This document shows, one piece after another, positions 17,015-22,417 of a DNA stretch of 35,818 nt. Numbering within the stretch: position 1 is the first letter of the stretch; each line of letters starts with the position of its first letter. A model generated the notes under the pieces. That model was not told the DNA's origin and did no database searches. It saw nothing but the letters and a program-made list of their open reading frames with translations. The position numbers and the translations under genes were made by a program. The DNA lies in IMG/VR virus record IMGVR_UViG_3300047489_000122, positions 1 to 35,818 of that record. One strand, written 5' to 3'. The DNA is from a virus.

Positions 17015-17495
17015 TGTAACCCCAGATTGAAATGAGAATTGCATCTACGATGCCGTCTTTGATGCCGCCTCTTGGTCCAACACAAAACTCTGCAGTCTGC
17101 GGGTGCATAGCCTGCAAGGTGGCAAAAGCGGCCGCCTTCGTTGCTTTCTTGCGTTCAGTGTTGGTTGTGCCTTTTTCGTGTTTGAGTGCAATGCCGAGAG
17201 ACTTTTGCCAGACTTGAGGCCGTACCCTGCAAAGATTGCTGCAGCGGGATTCTGCCCACGCTAAAATGCGACCATAATTTAGGCCCATCGTAAACGCGCC
17301 TAAGCGGCCGTCAGAGGCAAAAGTGCTTTGTTCTTCGATAATGATGCAGTCTAGTGGAAGCTGAAAGGTCAGGCGGTTCAGTTCAAGGATGTCAACTTCG
17401 CCATCGCGATACGGCAGGTCGTAGAAACGAAAAAAGCTTCCGTCGTGGAAACACAATGCACCTGTTTTTCCGCAGTCTATTCCCAAGACGCCCAT
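16884..17495 (-). CDS. RuvC-like Holliday junction resolvase
   Basis: A 203-residue RNase H-fold nuclease of the RuvC type, which would cut branched DNA left by recombination and replication before packaging. Acidic residues are at D7 in GIDCGKTGA (5-13), in IIIEEQ (51-56) and in KDGIVDAILI (D147, D151), with a VRPQVWQK stretch (91-98) typical of the family. The ATG at 17495 is chosen for GAGG 9 bases upstream and because the GIDCG strand then falls at the usual distance from the N-terminus. The last 44 residues are basic and of low complexity (PKGSKGRQGSKRSGGKRR) and overlap the next gene. It is the first gene of the late block. Confidence 0.85.
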   Translation of the reverse strand: MGVLGIDCGKTGALCFHDGSFFRFYDLPYRDGEVDILELNRLTFQLPLDCIIIEEQSTFASDGRLGAFTMGLNYGRILAWAESRCSNLCRVRPQVWQKSLGIALKHEKGTTNTERKKATKAAAFATLQAMHPQTAEFCVGPRGGIKDGIVDAILISIWGYNELRNSYWPTRSGIGCFSDVVLAATPKGSKGRQGSKRSGGKRR

Positions 17496-17536
17496 GTGGG
17501 TTAGCCTCATTCCGTGAGAGTTGAGGTAAGCCTACA

Positions 17537-17698
17537 ATGATCTTGACAAAATGTCAAAAGTGCCCGTTAGCCGACTGTATTTCGGGCGTCGTCACAACAG
17601 GAAAGCCCCATCGCCCATCCCAAGCGATTTCCTCCACCAACGAACCTGTTGGTATTGCCGCCTGCCTGCCAGCGGGAGTTGCCCGACAACCAAGTTAA
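17537..17698 (+). CDS. Possible small Cys-containing protein (reading frame A)
   Basis: An uncertain 53-residue frame with GAGGT 9 bases before its ATG and a C-x2-C-x4-C cluster near the N-terminus (TKCQKCPLADC). The rest is low in structure. It overlaps a second plus-strand frame (17551-17775) that is also Cys-rich, and its start lies next to the palindrome at 17543-17557. At most one of the two frames is likely to be the gene, or they are parts of one gene broken by a frameshift. Confidence 0.25.
   Translation: MILTKCQKCPLADCISGVVTTGKPHRPSQAISSTNEPVGIAACLPAGVARQPS
17543..17557. promoter_or_regulatory. Perfect 15-bp palindrome, operator-like, at the head of the late block
   Basis: TTGACA, centre AAA, TGTCAA is a perfect inverted repeat. 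Read leftward, one arm is a consensus -35 box (TTGACA) pointing at the late block that starts at 17495. A TAGGCT lies 17 bases further on but is a poor -10. Read rightward, the other arm is also TTGACA. A repressor or activator site controlling one or both directions is plausible. No second exact copy was noticed in the window. Confidence 0.45.
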
Positions 17699-17775
17699 AC
17701 AAGGTAAGGTGCCAAACTTGTTGCCGAGATTTAAAGTGTAGCCTGCTTATTGGCAAAAAAAAACCCTTGGGTTAA
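17551..17775 (+). CDS. Possible small zinc-ribbon-like protein (reading frame B)
   Basis: An uncertain 74-residue frame with seven Cys, including CWYC (33-36) and CQTC (54-57) spaced like a zinc ribbon, and a basic tail. No ribosome site is visible before its ATG, which lies inside the palindrome at 17543-17557, and its stop falls inside the terminator hairpin. It could be translated from another start, be the 3' part of a gene whose 5' part is frame A (17537-17698), or be chance. Confidence 0.3.
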   Translation: MSKVPVSRLYFGRRHNRKAPSPIPSDFLHQRTCWYCRLPASGSCPTTKLNKVRCQTCCRDLKCSLLIGKKKPLG

Positions 17776-17783
17776 ACCAAGGG
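17755..17783 (-). terminator. Rho-independent terminator for leftward transcription
   Basis: Read on the minus strand: stem CCCTTGG, loop TTTAAC, stem CCAAGGG, followed by nine T. The 7-bp stem and long T-run are a textbook intrinsic terminator. No T-run follows on the plus strand. It lies to the left of a plus-strand block, so it would stop leftward transcripts from the recombination operon (19.0-22.7 kb) that read antisense through the initiator region, before they enter the late block. Confidence 0.8.
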
Positions 17784-17809
17784 CAGACTACCCGTTGCTA
17801 CCAACAACT

Positions 17810-17856
17810 AAGGATGCCTTCCTTCTACCAAGAGTGTGGCATCCGCGCAAGGATGC
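17810..17856 (+). promoter_or_regulatory. Alternative hairpins around the initiator gene's ribosome site
   Basis: AAGGATGC occurs twice (17810-17817, 17849-17856), and between them lies GGCATCC (17838-17844). The middle element can pair with the first copy (7 bp) or with the second copy (6 bp, 6-base loop). The second pairing covers the ribosome site AAGGA (17849-17853) that lies 5 bases before the ATG at 17859. The two pairings exclude each other, so this may be a translational switch. Binding sites for the encoded protein are another option. Confidence 0.35.
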
Positions 17857-17858
17857 TT

Positions 17859-18320
17859 ATGACTTTTACTTTATTTCCCGATGATCTTTTTAAGTATTTG
17901 TCGAGTTCATACGAACAAGCGTTGATGCTGCGCATTTTATACCGCTGTGGGTTTGATGGGCAAAGTGCTTGCTTTGAAACTCGCACCAATATGTGCGCCG
18001 CCTTGGGTATGGCACCAAAAACGTGGACGCGAACGATTAAGGATTTGGAAGCGAAAGGTCTGATCAAAGTCGCAAGGCATCCAAAAACGCCACATCAAAT
18101 TACGTTGACCGATCTGGTGAAAGAACTTTTATGGGGTAAAAAGTACCCACTAAAGATTAATACTATAGATACGGGGTACAATTTACCCCTAAAAGAAAAA
18201 AAGAAGGCGGTACGCAAGCGTCCCGCAAAAGACAACGGACACTCCGTAAACATTGAAACAACCAGTGAAATAGAACGCATCCATTCAAAATGGTTAAAAA
18301 AACAAGATAGTTCCGATTAG
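17859..18320 (+). CDS. Winged-helix DNA-binding protein, possible replication initiator
   Basis: A 153-residue protein. The N-terminal part (DDLFKYLSSSYEQALMLRIL) leads into a winged helix at about 17-80 (FETRTNMCAALGMAPKTWTR, TIKDLEAKGLIKVARHP). A Lys-rich, probably flexible, C-terminal third follows (KEKKKAVRKRPAK). The pattern resembles the DNA-binding domains of phage and plasmid replication initiators; a repressor is the alternative. The ATG at 17859 is chosen over 17814 and 17853 because only it has a ribosome site at proper distance (AAGGA, 5 bases). Twin inverted repeats lie within the gene, as iterons do in lambda O. No helicase or polymerase gene is present. Confidence 0.55.
   Translation: MTFTLFPDDLFKYLSSSYEQALMLRILYRCGFDGQSACFETRTNMCAALGMAPKTWTRTIKDLEAKGLIKVARHPKTPHQITLTDLVKELLWGKKYPLKINTIDTGYNLPLKEKKKAVRKRPAKDNGHSVNIETTSEIERIHSKWLKKQDSSD
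18134..18190. repeat. Two GGGGTA-N5-TACCC inverted repeats inside the winged-helix gene
   Basis: Copy 1: GGGGTA (18134-18139), five bases, TACCC (18145-18149). Copy 2: GGGGTA (18174-18179), five bases, TACCCC (18185-18190). The copies start 40 bases apart, close to four helical turns, with AT-rich DNA between (18151-18173) and an A-rich stretch after copy 2. Repeated inverted sites in an initiator gene suggest protein binding and perhaps a replication origin. Confidence 0.5.
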
Positions 18321-18323
18321 ATT

Positions 18324-18422
18324 GCGCTGACGCGCGCCTGACTGGGCTTGCCGCCCAGCGTCCGGCTACGCCGTCCTGCCCGCTCAGGGTGTTGCACACC
18401 CCGAACCCCGCTTTTTTCTTTT
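18324..18422 (+). other. GC-rich chain of hairpins ending in a T-run (structured RNA, terminator or origin)
   Basis: Directly after the winged-helix stop lie four successive hairpins: GCGC/GCGC (18324-18335), CTGGGC/GCCCAG (18342-18358), CGGC/GCCG (18363-18373) and GGGTGT/ACACCC with a 3-base loop (18387-18401). About ten bases later comes a T-run (18412-18422). The stretch is far more GC-rich than its surroundings and no ribosome-site-led reading frame was noticed in it. It may act as a rightward terminator, a structured RNA or part of an origin. The compositional contrast suggests separate ancestry. Confidence 0.5.
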
Positions 18423-18484
18423 AAGGTTAGGAATATGGTTTTGAGATTTCCCGCTTCGCATAGGATCAACTTATGGAGATTACT

Positions 18485-18976
18485 ATGGAATACACTTTGA
18501 CAGAATCAGAACAGATCATCGCCAAGTTCGTTGCAGAACAAAGAACCGCAAACAACAGGAACGCAGGCACAACCAACATGCGTAAGTCTGAAATGTCGGA
18601 CTTTGAGATTGATCTTCAAGGCTTTGGCGGAGAACTGGCCTTTTGTCGCCTAGTAAACGTGTTCCCAGACCTCACAGTCCACAACAGATCCGCCGCTAAG
18701 GGCGAGGATAACGGCGACTGCATTCTAAATGGACAGCGTATAGACGTAAAAACGTCAAAGAAGGCCGAGGCTGCATTGTGGGTGCCTGTACGCAAGATTG
18801 GTACTGCGGATGCCTACGCGCTTATGGTGGGCACGTTTCCCACCTTCAGGCTAGTCGGAATGGCGGACGTTGAAACTGTGAAGGAATGCAAGGTCTATAA
18901 TGACAGTTATGTTGTGGATCAAAGCAAGCTTGTAAGTCTTGCGATCTATCAGGTTAATCTGTGCATGAAAGACTAG
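18485..18976 (+). CDS. PD-(D/E)XK nuclease-like protein
   Basis: A 163-residue protein with the spaced residues of a PD-(D/E)XK nuclease core: E50 in GGELAFCRLV, D78 in NGDCI and D87-V-K89 in RIDVKTSKK, in that order and on predicted helix/strand/strand. Such small proteins in phages act as DNA nucleases (resolvases, exonucleases, or host DNA degraders); the substrate is not evident. The ATG at 18485 has GGAG about 7 bases upstream; an ATG at 18473 is too close to any site. It is the last gene of the plus-strand block and meets the Dam-type methylase gene tail to tail with 4 bases between. Confidence 0.6.
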   Translation: MEYTLTESEQIIAKFVAEQRTANNRNAGTTNMRKSEMSDFEIDLQGFGGELAFCRLVNVFPDLTVHNRSAAKGEDNGDCILNGQRIDVKTSKKAEAALWVPVRKIGTADAYALMVGTFPTFRLVGMADVETVKECKVYNDSYVVDQSKLVSLAIYQVNLCMKD

Positions 18977-18980
18977 CAAT

Positions 18981-19457
18981 TTAAAATGTCGTTAACATTG
19001 TGCCGATCTTTGCATCCTTGGCGCGATACCAAAGATCCTCGCAATTATAGAAAATTAAAGCAGATCCAAACGGAACGCCTCTGCCGCCTGCGCCAACGTA
19101 CTCCGTCCTCTTGTTCAAAATTAAGATTTTGTCTGCATATGGAAAAATAACCTCCTGCCACGTTTTAGTTTCGAGGTTGGAGGCTTTGTATATGGCAACA
19201 ATCCGAACACCATTAGCGGCCTCGTTTGCGGCCTTTTTAAAGAAAGCGTAAGCCTGACTGAATGGCGGGTTCATCCAACACCACTGATCTAAGGGCCAGT
19301 CTCTCGACAAACAATTATTTTCTTTAGTCCAGTATTTGGGAAATTTGTGGTTCTCGGCAGAAGCACACACGTCGAAGGCATCGGTTAAACCAATCGCCTG
19401 CAGTAGTTCTGGCGGAGTGCCCCACTCGTCAGAACGTAAACCTTTGTAAATATCCAT
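18981..19457 (-). CDS. Phage Dam-type N6-adenine DNA methyltransferase
   Basis: A 158-residue protein matching the phage Dam family: DEWGTPPELLQAI (10-22), FDVCAS (28-33), a middle CLSRDW region and the catalytic NPPF (63-66). It transfers a methyl group from SAM to adenine N6, often in GATC-like sites, protecting phage DNA from host restriction. It is of a different class from the DPPY enzyme at 15987-16727. The ATG overlaps the stop of the gene before (TAATG). It is the last gene of the leftward recombination operon. Confidence 0.93.
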   Translation of the reverse strand: MDIYKGLRSDEWGTPPELLQAIGLTDAFDVCASAENHKFPKYWTKENNCLSRDWPLDQWCWMNPPFSQAYAFFKKAANEAANGVRIVAIYKASNLETKTWQEVIFPYADKILILNKRTEYVGAGGRGVPFGSALIFYNCEDLWYRAKDAKIGTMLTTF

Positions 19458-19708
19458 TACTCTTCCTGATTGTCTGGATGTGAACTGTGCTTGTCCCCAG
19501 GTTCAATGCGGATCATGACCCTGTGTGCAGAGTACCGGCTTTCGTGTGGGCCGCACAGTGCGATGATACGCCACAGTACGTCCGCAAAGGCTTCTGCGAT
19601 ATCACGTTCAGAGTCGTCCCCAGTGTCGAAGACATATACGCTTTCAGGTTCGTCCTCGCACTGGTGCCTTACAATCCAGCCGTTATCTGCACGTTCAATC
19701 TTGATCAT
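19457..19708 (-). CDS. Small hypothetical protein, paralogue of 20244-20435
   Basis: Not recognised. It has 83 residues. The N-terminus (MIKIERADNGWIV) matches that of the 63-residue protein at 20244-20435 (MISIEKVKNGYVL), and both have a helical middle, so they are probably paralogues of a small phage family. The ATG at 19708 is chosen because it overlaps the preceding stop (TAATG) and gives this shared N-terminus. An ATG 12 bases earlier would add four residues. Confidence 0.65.
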   Translation of the reverse strand: MIKIERADNGWIVRHQCEDEPESVYVFDTGDDSERDIAEAFADVLWRIIALCGPHESRYSAHRVMIRIEPGDKHSSHPDNQEE

Positions 19709-19842
19709 TAAAACATCCATTCAATCAATAAATAAACGCCGTAAATGCCTGCACCAACATAAGATGCAAGACAAACACATCCTACAATTAACCATGCTGC
19801 GCGCACTGTTTTGTGAACCAATTCAAACGCTGCGTCCGTCAT
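19708..19842 (-). CDS. 44-residue membrane micro-protein A
   Basis: The frame encodes 44 residues with one strongly hydrophobic stretch (residues 17-40, WLIVGCVCLASYVGAGIYGV...). The start overlaps the preceding stop (ATGA, 19839-19842) and the stop overlaps the next start (TAATG), which strongly supports translation by re-initiation. The N-terminus is mildly polar and the C-terminus short (IEWMF). Function unknown; a membrane anchor, lysis or host-interference peptide are options. Confidence 0.7.
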   Translation of the reverse strand: MTDAAFELVHKTVRAAWLIVGCVCLASYVGAGIYGVYLLIEWMF

Positions 19843-20108
19843 TTGTAAACCTCGTAAGTGTTTCCTTTGGCTGCGTTCTTTTCACCGGATACCTTGATTT
19901 TCTCTGCGACAGTAAGGCGTTTGAGGCTGTCTTTAATCTGCGCTTCTCTGATCGGCATGGGCAGGTGACGGCGTAGTTCCATAACTCTGCCTGCAAACTT
20001 GCCGCCTAAGCGTATAAGCACGTCAAGGATCATCTGATCATGAGACTGATCGGTCATCTGCTTTTTTAGCTGATTGTGCTGCACCATTTTTGCGATTGCT
20101 GAATTCAT
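19839..20108 (-). CDS. Small winged-helix-like hypothetical protein
   Basis: Not recognised as a named family. It has 89 residues, with helices and a likely winged-helix fold (MILDVLIRLGGKFAGRVMEL, IREAQIKDSLKRLTVAEKIK, a beta hairpin at the end), suggesting DNA binding. GAGGTG lies 5 bases before the ATG at 20108, so translation starts there although the first 71 bases overlap the ribbon-helix-helix gene. The stop overlaps the next start (ATGA). Confidence 0.6.
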   Translation of the reverse strand: MNSAIAKMVQHNQLKKQMTDQSHDQMILDVLIRLGGKFAGRVMELRRHLPMPIREAQIKDSLKRLTVAEKIKVSGEKNAAKGNTYEVYK

Positions 20109-20244
20109 AACGACACCTCAATTGATAAATGATAACTGATTGTACTGATAAACCTCTAGCCTCTGTTTTAATTTGATTATACAAAGGCACTGGAAGTCTT
20201 AGCAGTATCGCCTTTTTAGGTTCGCCCTGAGGCCGTCCAGCCAT
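20038..20244 (-). CDS. Ribbon-helix-helix-like DNA-binding protein
   Basis: A 68-residue protein beginning MAGRPQGEPKKAILLRLPVP, then LYNQIKTEARGLSVQSVIIY: a basic arm, a beta strand with alternating residues (AILLRLP), and two helices, the pattern of Arc/MetJ-type repressors. The C-terminus is polar. The ATG overlaps the preceding stop (TGATG), with AGAGG about 10 bases upstream. An in-frame ATG at 20295 lies inside the previous gene and is not favoured. It may regulate this operon. Confidence 0.6.
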   Translation of the reverse strand: MAGRPQGEPKKAILLRLPVPLYNQIKTEARGLSVQSVIIYQLRCRYEFSNRKNGAAQSAKKADDRSVS

Positions 20245-20435
20245 CAGGGTTTTGCCTCTACAATTAAATGTATGCCTTCGTCCGCCTCGAACCATTGTTC
20301 CTTCAGAGTGTTGCAGACTGCCGCTAGTGCTGCGTTCATTGATCCAAACTCTTTCTGGCAGACCATTGTGTATTCCTCATCATCTTCATTAATGTTCAGA
20401 ACATAGCCATTCTTTACTTTCTCAATGCTAATCAT
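20244..20435 (-). CDS. Small hypothetical protein, paralogue of 19457-19708
   Basis: Not recognised. It has 63 acidic residues: MISIEKVKNGYVLNINEDDE, then a helix (GSMNAALAAVCNTLKEQWF) and a final strand (GIHLIVEAKP). It shares the MI-x-IE-xxx-NG-aromatic start and helix layout with the gene at 19457-19708. GAGG lies before the ATG and the stop overlaps the ribbon-helix-helix start. It lies directly downstream of SSB. Confidence 0.65.
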   Translation of the reverse strand: MISIEKVKNGYVLNINEDDEEYTMVCQKEFGSMNAALAAVCNTLKEQWFEADEGIHLIVEAKP

Positions 20436-20444
20436 GGTTTAACC

Positions 20445-20813
20445 TCAAAACGGCAAATCGTCGTCGTCAAAATCAACTGCCTGCGCACGTCCTTGCTGGC
20501 TGTAGTCCGGTACGTCGTTATTTTTCACCGTTGTCCGAATAATAGATGCGTTTAATTCCAAGGATGTTTTTTTACCGTGTTTACCTTCATATTCACGCGC
20601 TGTAAGGCTGCCAGATGTGTACACAAGGTCGCCTTTCTTTACGTCCTTCAAATACTCGCCAGTCTTTTCCCATGCTTGGATAGAAAACCATGTAGTCTTG
20701 TCGCCGCTTCCGACTGCAACGCTGCAGGTAACGATCTGCTTGCCTGTCTGCGTCATTCGTGTTTCTGCGTCACGGCCTGCACGTCCAAGTAATGTTGTGA
20801 TTGCGTGTGTCAT
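20445..20813 (-). CDS. ssb: Single-stranded DNA-binding protein (SSB)
   Basis: A 122-residue SSB. The OB-fold region shows the usual elements (LLGRAGRDAETRMTQTGKQI; TTWFSIQAWEKTGEYLKDVK; KGDLVYTSGSL; a beta hairpin with the basic GKHGKKTSLEL). The tail ends in DFDDDDLPF, the acidic tip that recruits partner proteins in bacterial SSBs. It coats single strands during replication and works with the neighbouring annealing protein and exonuclease. The start overlaps the stop of micro-protein B (ATGA). Confidence 0.95.
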   Translation of the reverse strand: MTHAITTLLGRAGRDAETRMTQTGKQIVTCSVAVGSGDKTTWFSIQAWEKTGEYLKDVKKGDLVYTSGSLTAREYEGKHGKKTSLELNASIIRTTVKNNDVPDYSQQGRAQAVDFDDDDLPF

Positions 20814-20944
20814 TTCTTATTTCCTTTGTTTCTGATGTAGTTAGTAATGGCGTCGTCTAGGTTAATCATTGAGTACACCAACAGCGCAAGGATCACGCTT
20901 AAAGCAATGATCAACGCAACAAGTGATAAGATTCCGATAATCAT
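20810..20944 (-). CDS. 44-residue membrane micro-protein B
   Basis: A 44-residue frame lying exactly between the annealing protein and SSB genes. Both ends overlap their neighbours by 4 bases (ATGA). Residues 2-24 are one long hydrophobic helix (IIGILSLVALIIALSVILAL...) and the C-terminus is polar and basic (YIRNKGNKK), predicting a single-pass membrane protein with a cytoplasmic tail. Function unknown. Confidence 0.7.
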   Translation of the reverse strand: MIIGILSLVALIIALSVILALLVYSMINLDDAITNYIRNKGNKK

Positions 20945-21570
20945 GAAAACACCTTATCGCGCGTAATTGTTGCCCACGGCGTTCCAGCTTGCAGTTTTCT
21001 GATTGCTTCCCTGGCGATAGTCTTGTCTGTTTCGCCCCACTGCGCCACAGGCTTACCGATCAGATCTTCAACTGCCTTTGGATAAGTAAGGCCATGGGCC
21101 GCAAACAGGTCTACCATTGCATTAGCCGCTGGCTTGGCTGTAGATGCTGACACAGGCTTTGCAACGCTTGGTGAGGCTGTATGGCCTGCTGTGTGACCTG
21201 CAGCAGTATTGCCGTCGTCATCGTCTGCGATCACGCCTAACGCCGCACTCAAAGACGCCCGTCTTGCGTAGGTTGTGGCTGCAACCATTTTCTGCGGATC
21301 TTGCGGGTCTTTACAGACAATTGGGTATCTGCCTTCAACATGCTGGCCGCTTTCGTGGATGATGCGCGTCAACAGTACTGGCACGCCTGATGCGTCAACA
21401 TCTGACAACTGCAGCACGGCAAGGCCGTTTTTATGCAGCGCGTCCCTAATTGCGTCCCACACTGATGCCAAGTCTGCATACTTGCTGCGGAAATGTGGGT
21501 TGTTGCTGTCTTTGATTGCGATTCGGATCTGTGACTGCGCTTTGACAAGTGCCTGATAGATCTCTTTCAT
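20941..21570 (-). CDS. erf: ERF-family single-strand annealing protein
   Basis: A 209-residue recombinase of the ERF superfamily. Markers are FRSKYADLASVWDAIRDAL (27-45), the GLAVLQLS strand, ATTYARRASLSAALGV (98-113) and the acidic DDDDGN (116-121), followed by an Ala/Thr/Pro-rich linker and a C-terminal helical segment. ERF proteins anneal complementary single strands; in P22 they circularise and recombine phage DNA. It is flanked by a RecE-like exonuclease and SSB, the usual partner set. Starts and stops are joined to micro-genes on both sides. Confidence 0.92.
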   Translation of the reverse strand: MKEIYQALVKAQSQIRIAIKDSNNPHFRSKYADLASVWDAIRDALHKNGLAVLQLSDVDASGVPVLLTRIIHESGQHVEGRYPIVCKDPQDPQKMVAATTYARRASLSAALGVIADDDDGNTAAGHTAGHTASPSVAKPVSASTAKPAANAMVDLFAAHGLTYPKAVEDLIGKPVAQWGETDKTIAREAIRKLQAGTPWATITRDKVFS

Positions 21571-21641
21571 CTGATAAATGCCTCATAGAATGATTCAAAA
21601 AGCGATATTGCAACAAGTGCGTAGAATGCGTATTCAATCAT
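21567..21641 (-). CDS. 24-residue hydrophobic micro-peptide
   Basis: The frame encodes 24 residues (MIEYAFYALVAISLF then ESFYEAFIR). It starts in an ATGA overlap with the exonuclease stop (21638-21641) and ends in an ATGA overlap with the ERF start (21567-21570). It is hydrophobic and aromatic, possibly membrane-inserted. It may be a functional peptide or a coupling leader for ERF translation. Confidence 0.5.
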   Translation of the reverse strand: MIEYAFYALVAISLFESFYEAFIR

Positions 21642-22417
21642 TTTGCCCACCCCGGAAGGTGGAGGGTTTGTACTTGCTGGCTATACGCAGGCCAAAGATC
21701 CAAGGCTGCGCATTCCTTGTAAAGGTCAATTGCTTTTCTGTACTGCTGGCGGCCATGTTCCAGCATTTCATCTGACGCCTTGTAAACAGCCACGGCGTAA
21801 GGCGCGTCTTTTTCGACTGCAACCCAATAGAAGTCGCGTTTCTTGCCGTCTATTGCTTCTGCAACATCGACATAGAGTGCGGCCTGTACCTGATAGGAAA
21901 AATTAATTACAGACCTGCCAAACGGATCTGGTCTAGCATCAATACAGGTCTTGAGGTCGACGATGTAGCTGTCTGTTCTGTAGTCTGGTTTGATTCTACA
22001 ATTGACGCCGAGGAAGTCGCTAACAACGCCCGCTTCTTCAGCCACTCCACCGGCAATGAGTGCGCTTGCCCCCAGATGTGAACGTATTGCGGAGGCGATG
22101 CTAACCGCCGCGTCGTAATCTGCACGGCTGACAAACTGTATTCTTTGCTGTGCAGCGAGGCTTGCTTCCCAATCACGGGTTGCCTTTCCTTCCTTTGTGC
22201 GCCCGTCAACGTCAGCGCGCGGGCGATAACGCGCCTCTGCAACGTGGGGTTCCAGTACGAACGTGTGCGCCAGACTTCCGAATGCCAGCGCGGGCGATTC
22301 CAGTTTCTGAGGGTTGCGATAATGTGCAGGAGAACGAAGCAAACGCCTAATATCAGTAGAGGAAATGAAAGTTGCATATCCATTAAAGTATTCCTCGTCT
22401 GTAAGTTGTTTCCACAT
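21638..22417 (-). CDS. RecE-like exonuclease (PD-(D/E)XK fold)
   Basis: A 259-residue protein of the phage RecE/exodeoxyribonuclease VIII-like type. Marker residues are H51 in FGSLAHTFVLEP, D145 in CRIKPDYR, D154-L-K156 in YIVDLKT, and SYQVQAALYVD (174-184), the order of this nuclease family. It would resect double-stranded ends and hand single strands to the ERF protein. The N-terminal half of cellular RecE is absent, as in other phage versions. The ATG at 22417 overlaps the preceding stop (TGATG), with GAGGTG 8 bases upstream; a TTG three bases earlier is a less likely start. Confidence 0.9.
   Translation of the reverse strand: MWKQLTDEEYFNGYATFISSTDIRRLLRSPAHYRNPQKLESPALAFGSLAHTFVLEPHVAEARYRPRADVDGRTKEGKATRDWEASLAAQQRIQFVSRADYDAAVSIASAIRSHLGASALIAGGVAEEAGVVSDFLGVNCRIKPDYRTDSYIVDLKTCIDARPDPFGRSVINFSYQVQAALYVDVAEAIDGKKRDFYWVAVEKDAPYAVAVYKASDEMLEHGRQQYRKAIDLYKECAALDLWPAYSQQVQTLHLPGWAK

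Noticed and set aside
18134-18190. CRISPR array
   Set aside because: Only two short inverted repeats occur, inside a gene, without repeat-spacer periodicity or cas genes.
18324-18410. A tRNA gene in the GC-rich hairpin stretch
   Set aside because: The hairpins do not form a cloverleaf, and no TTCGA-type T-loop, anticodon stem of proper spacing or CCA end is present on either strand.
17859-18976. Integrase or attachment-site region suggesting integration
   Set aside because: No tyrosine or serine recombinase motifs are visible in any frame, and no att-like core could be supported; Rha alone is not evidence for integration.
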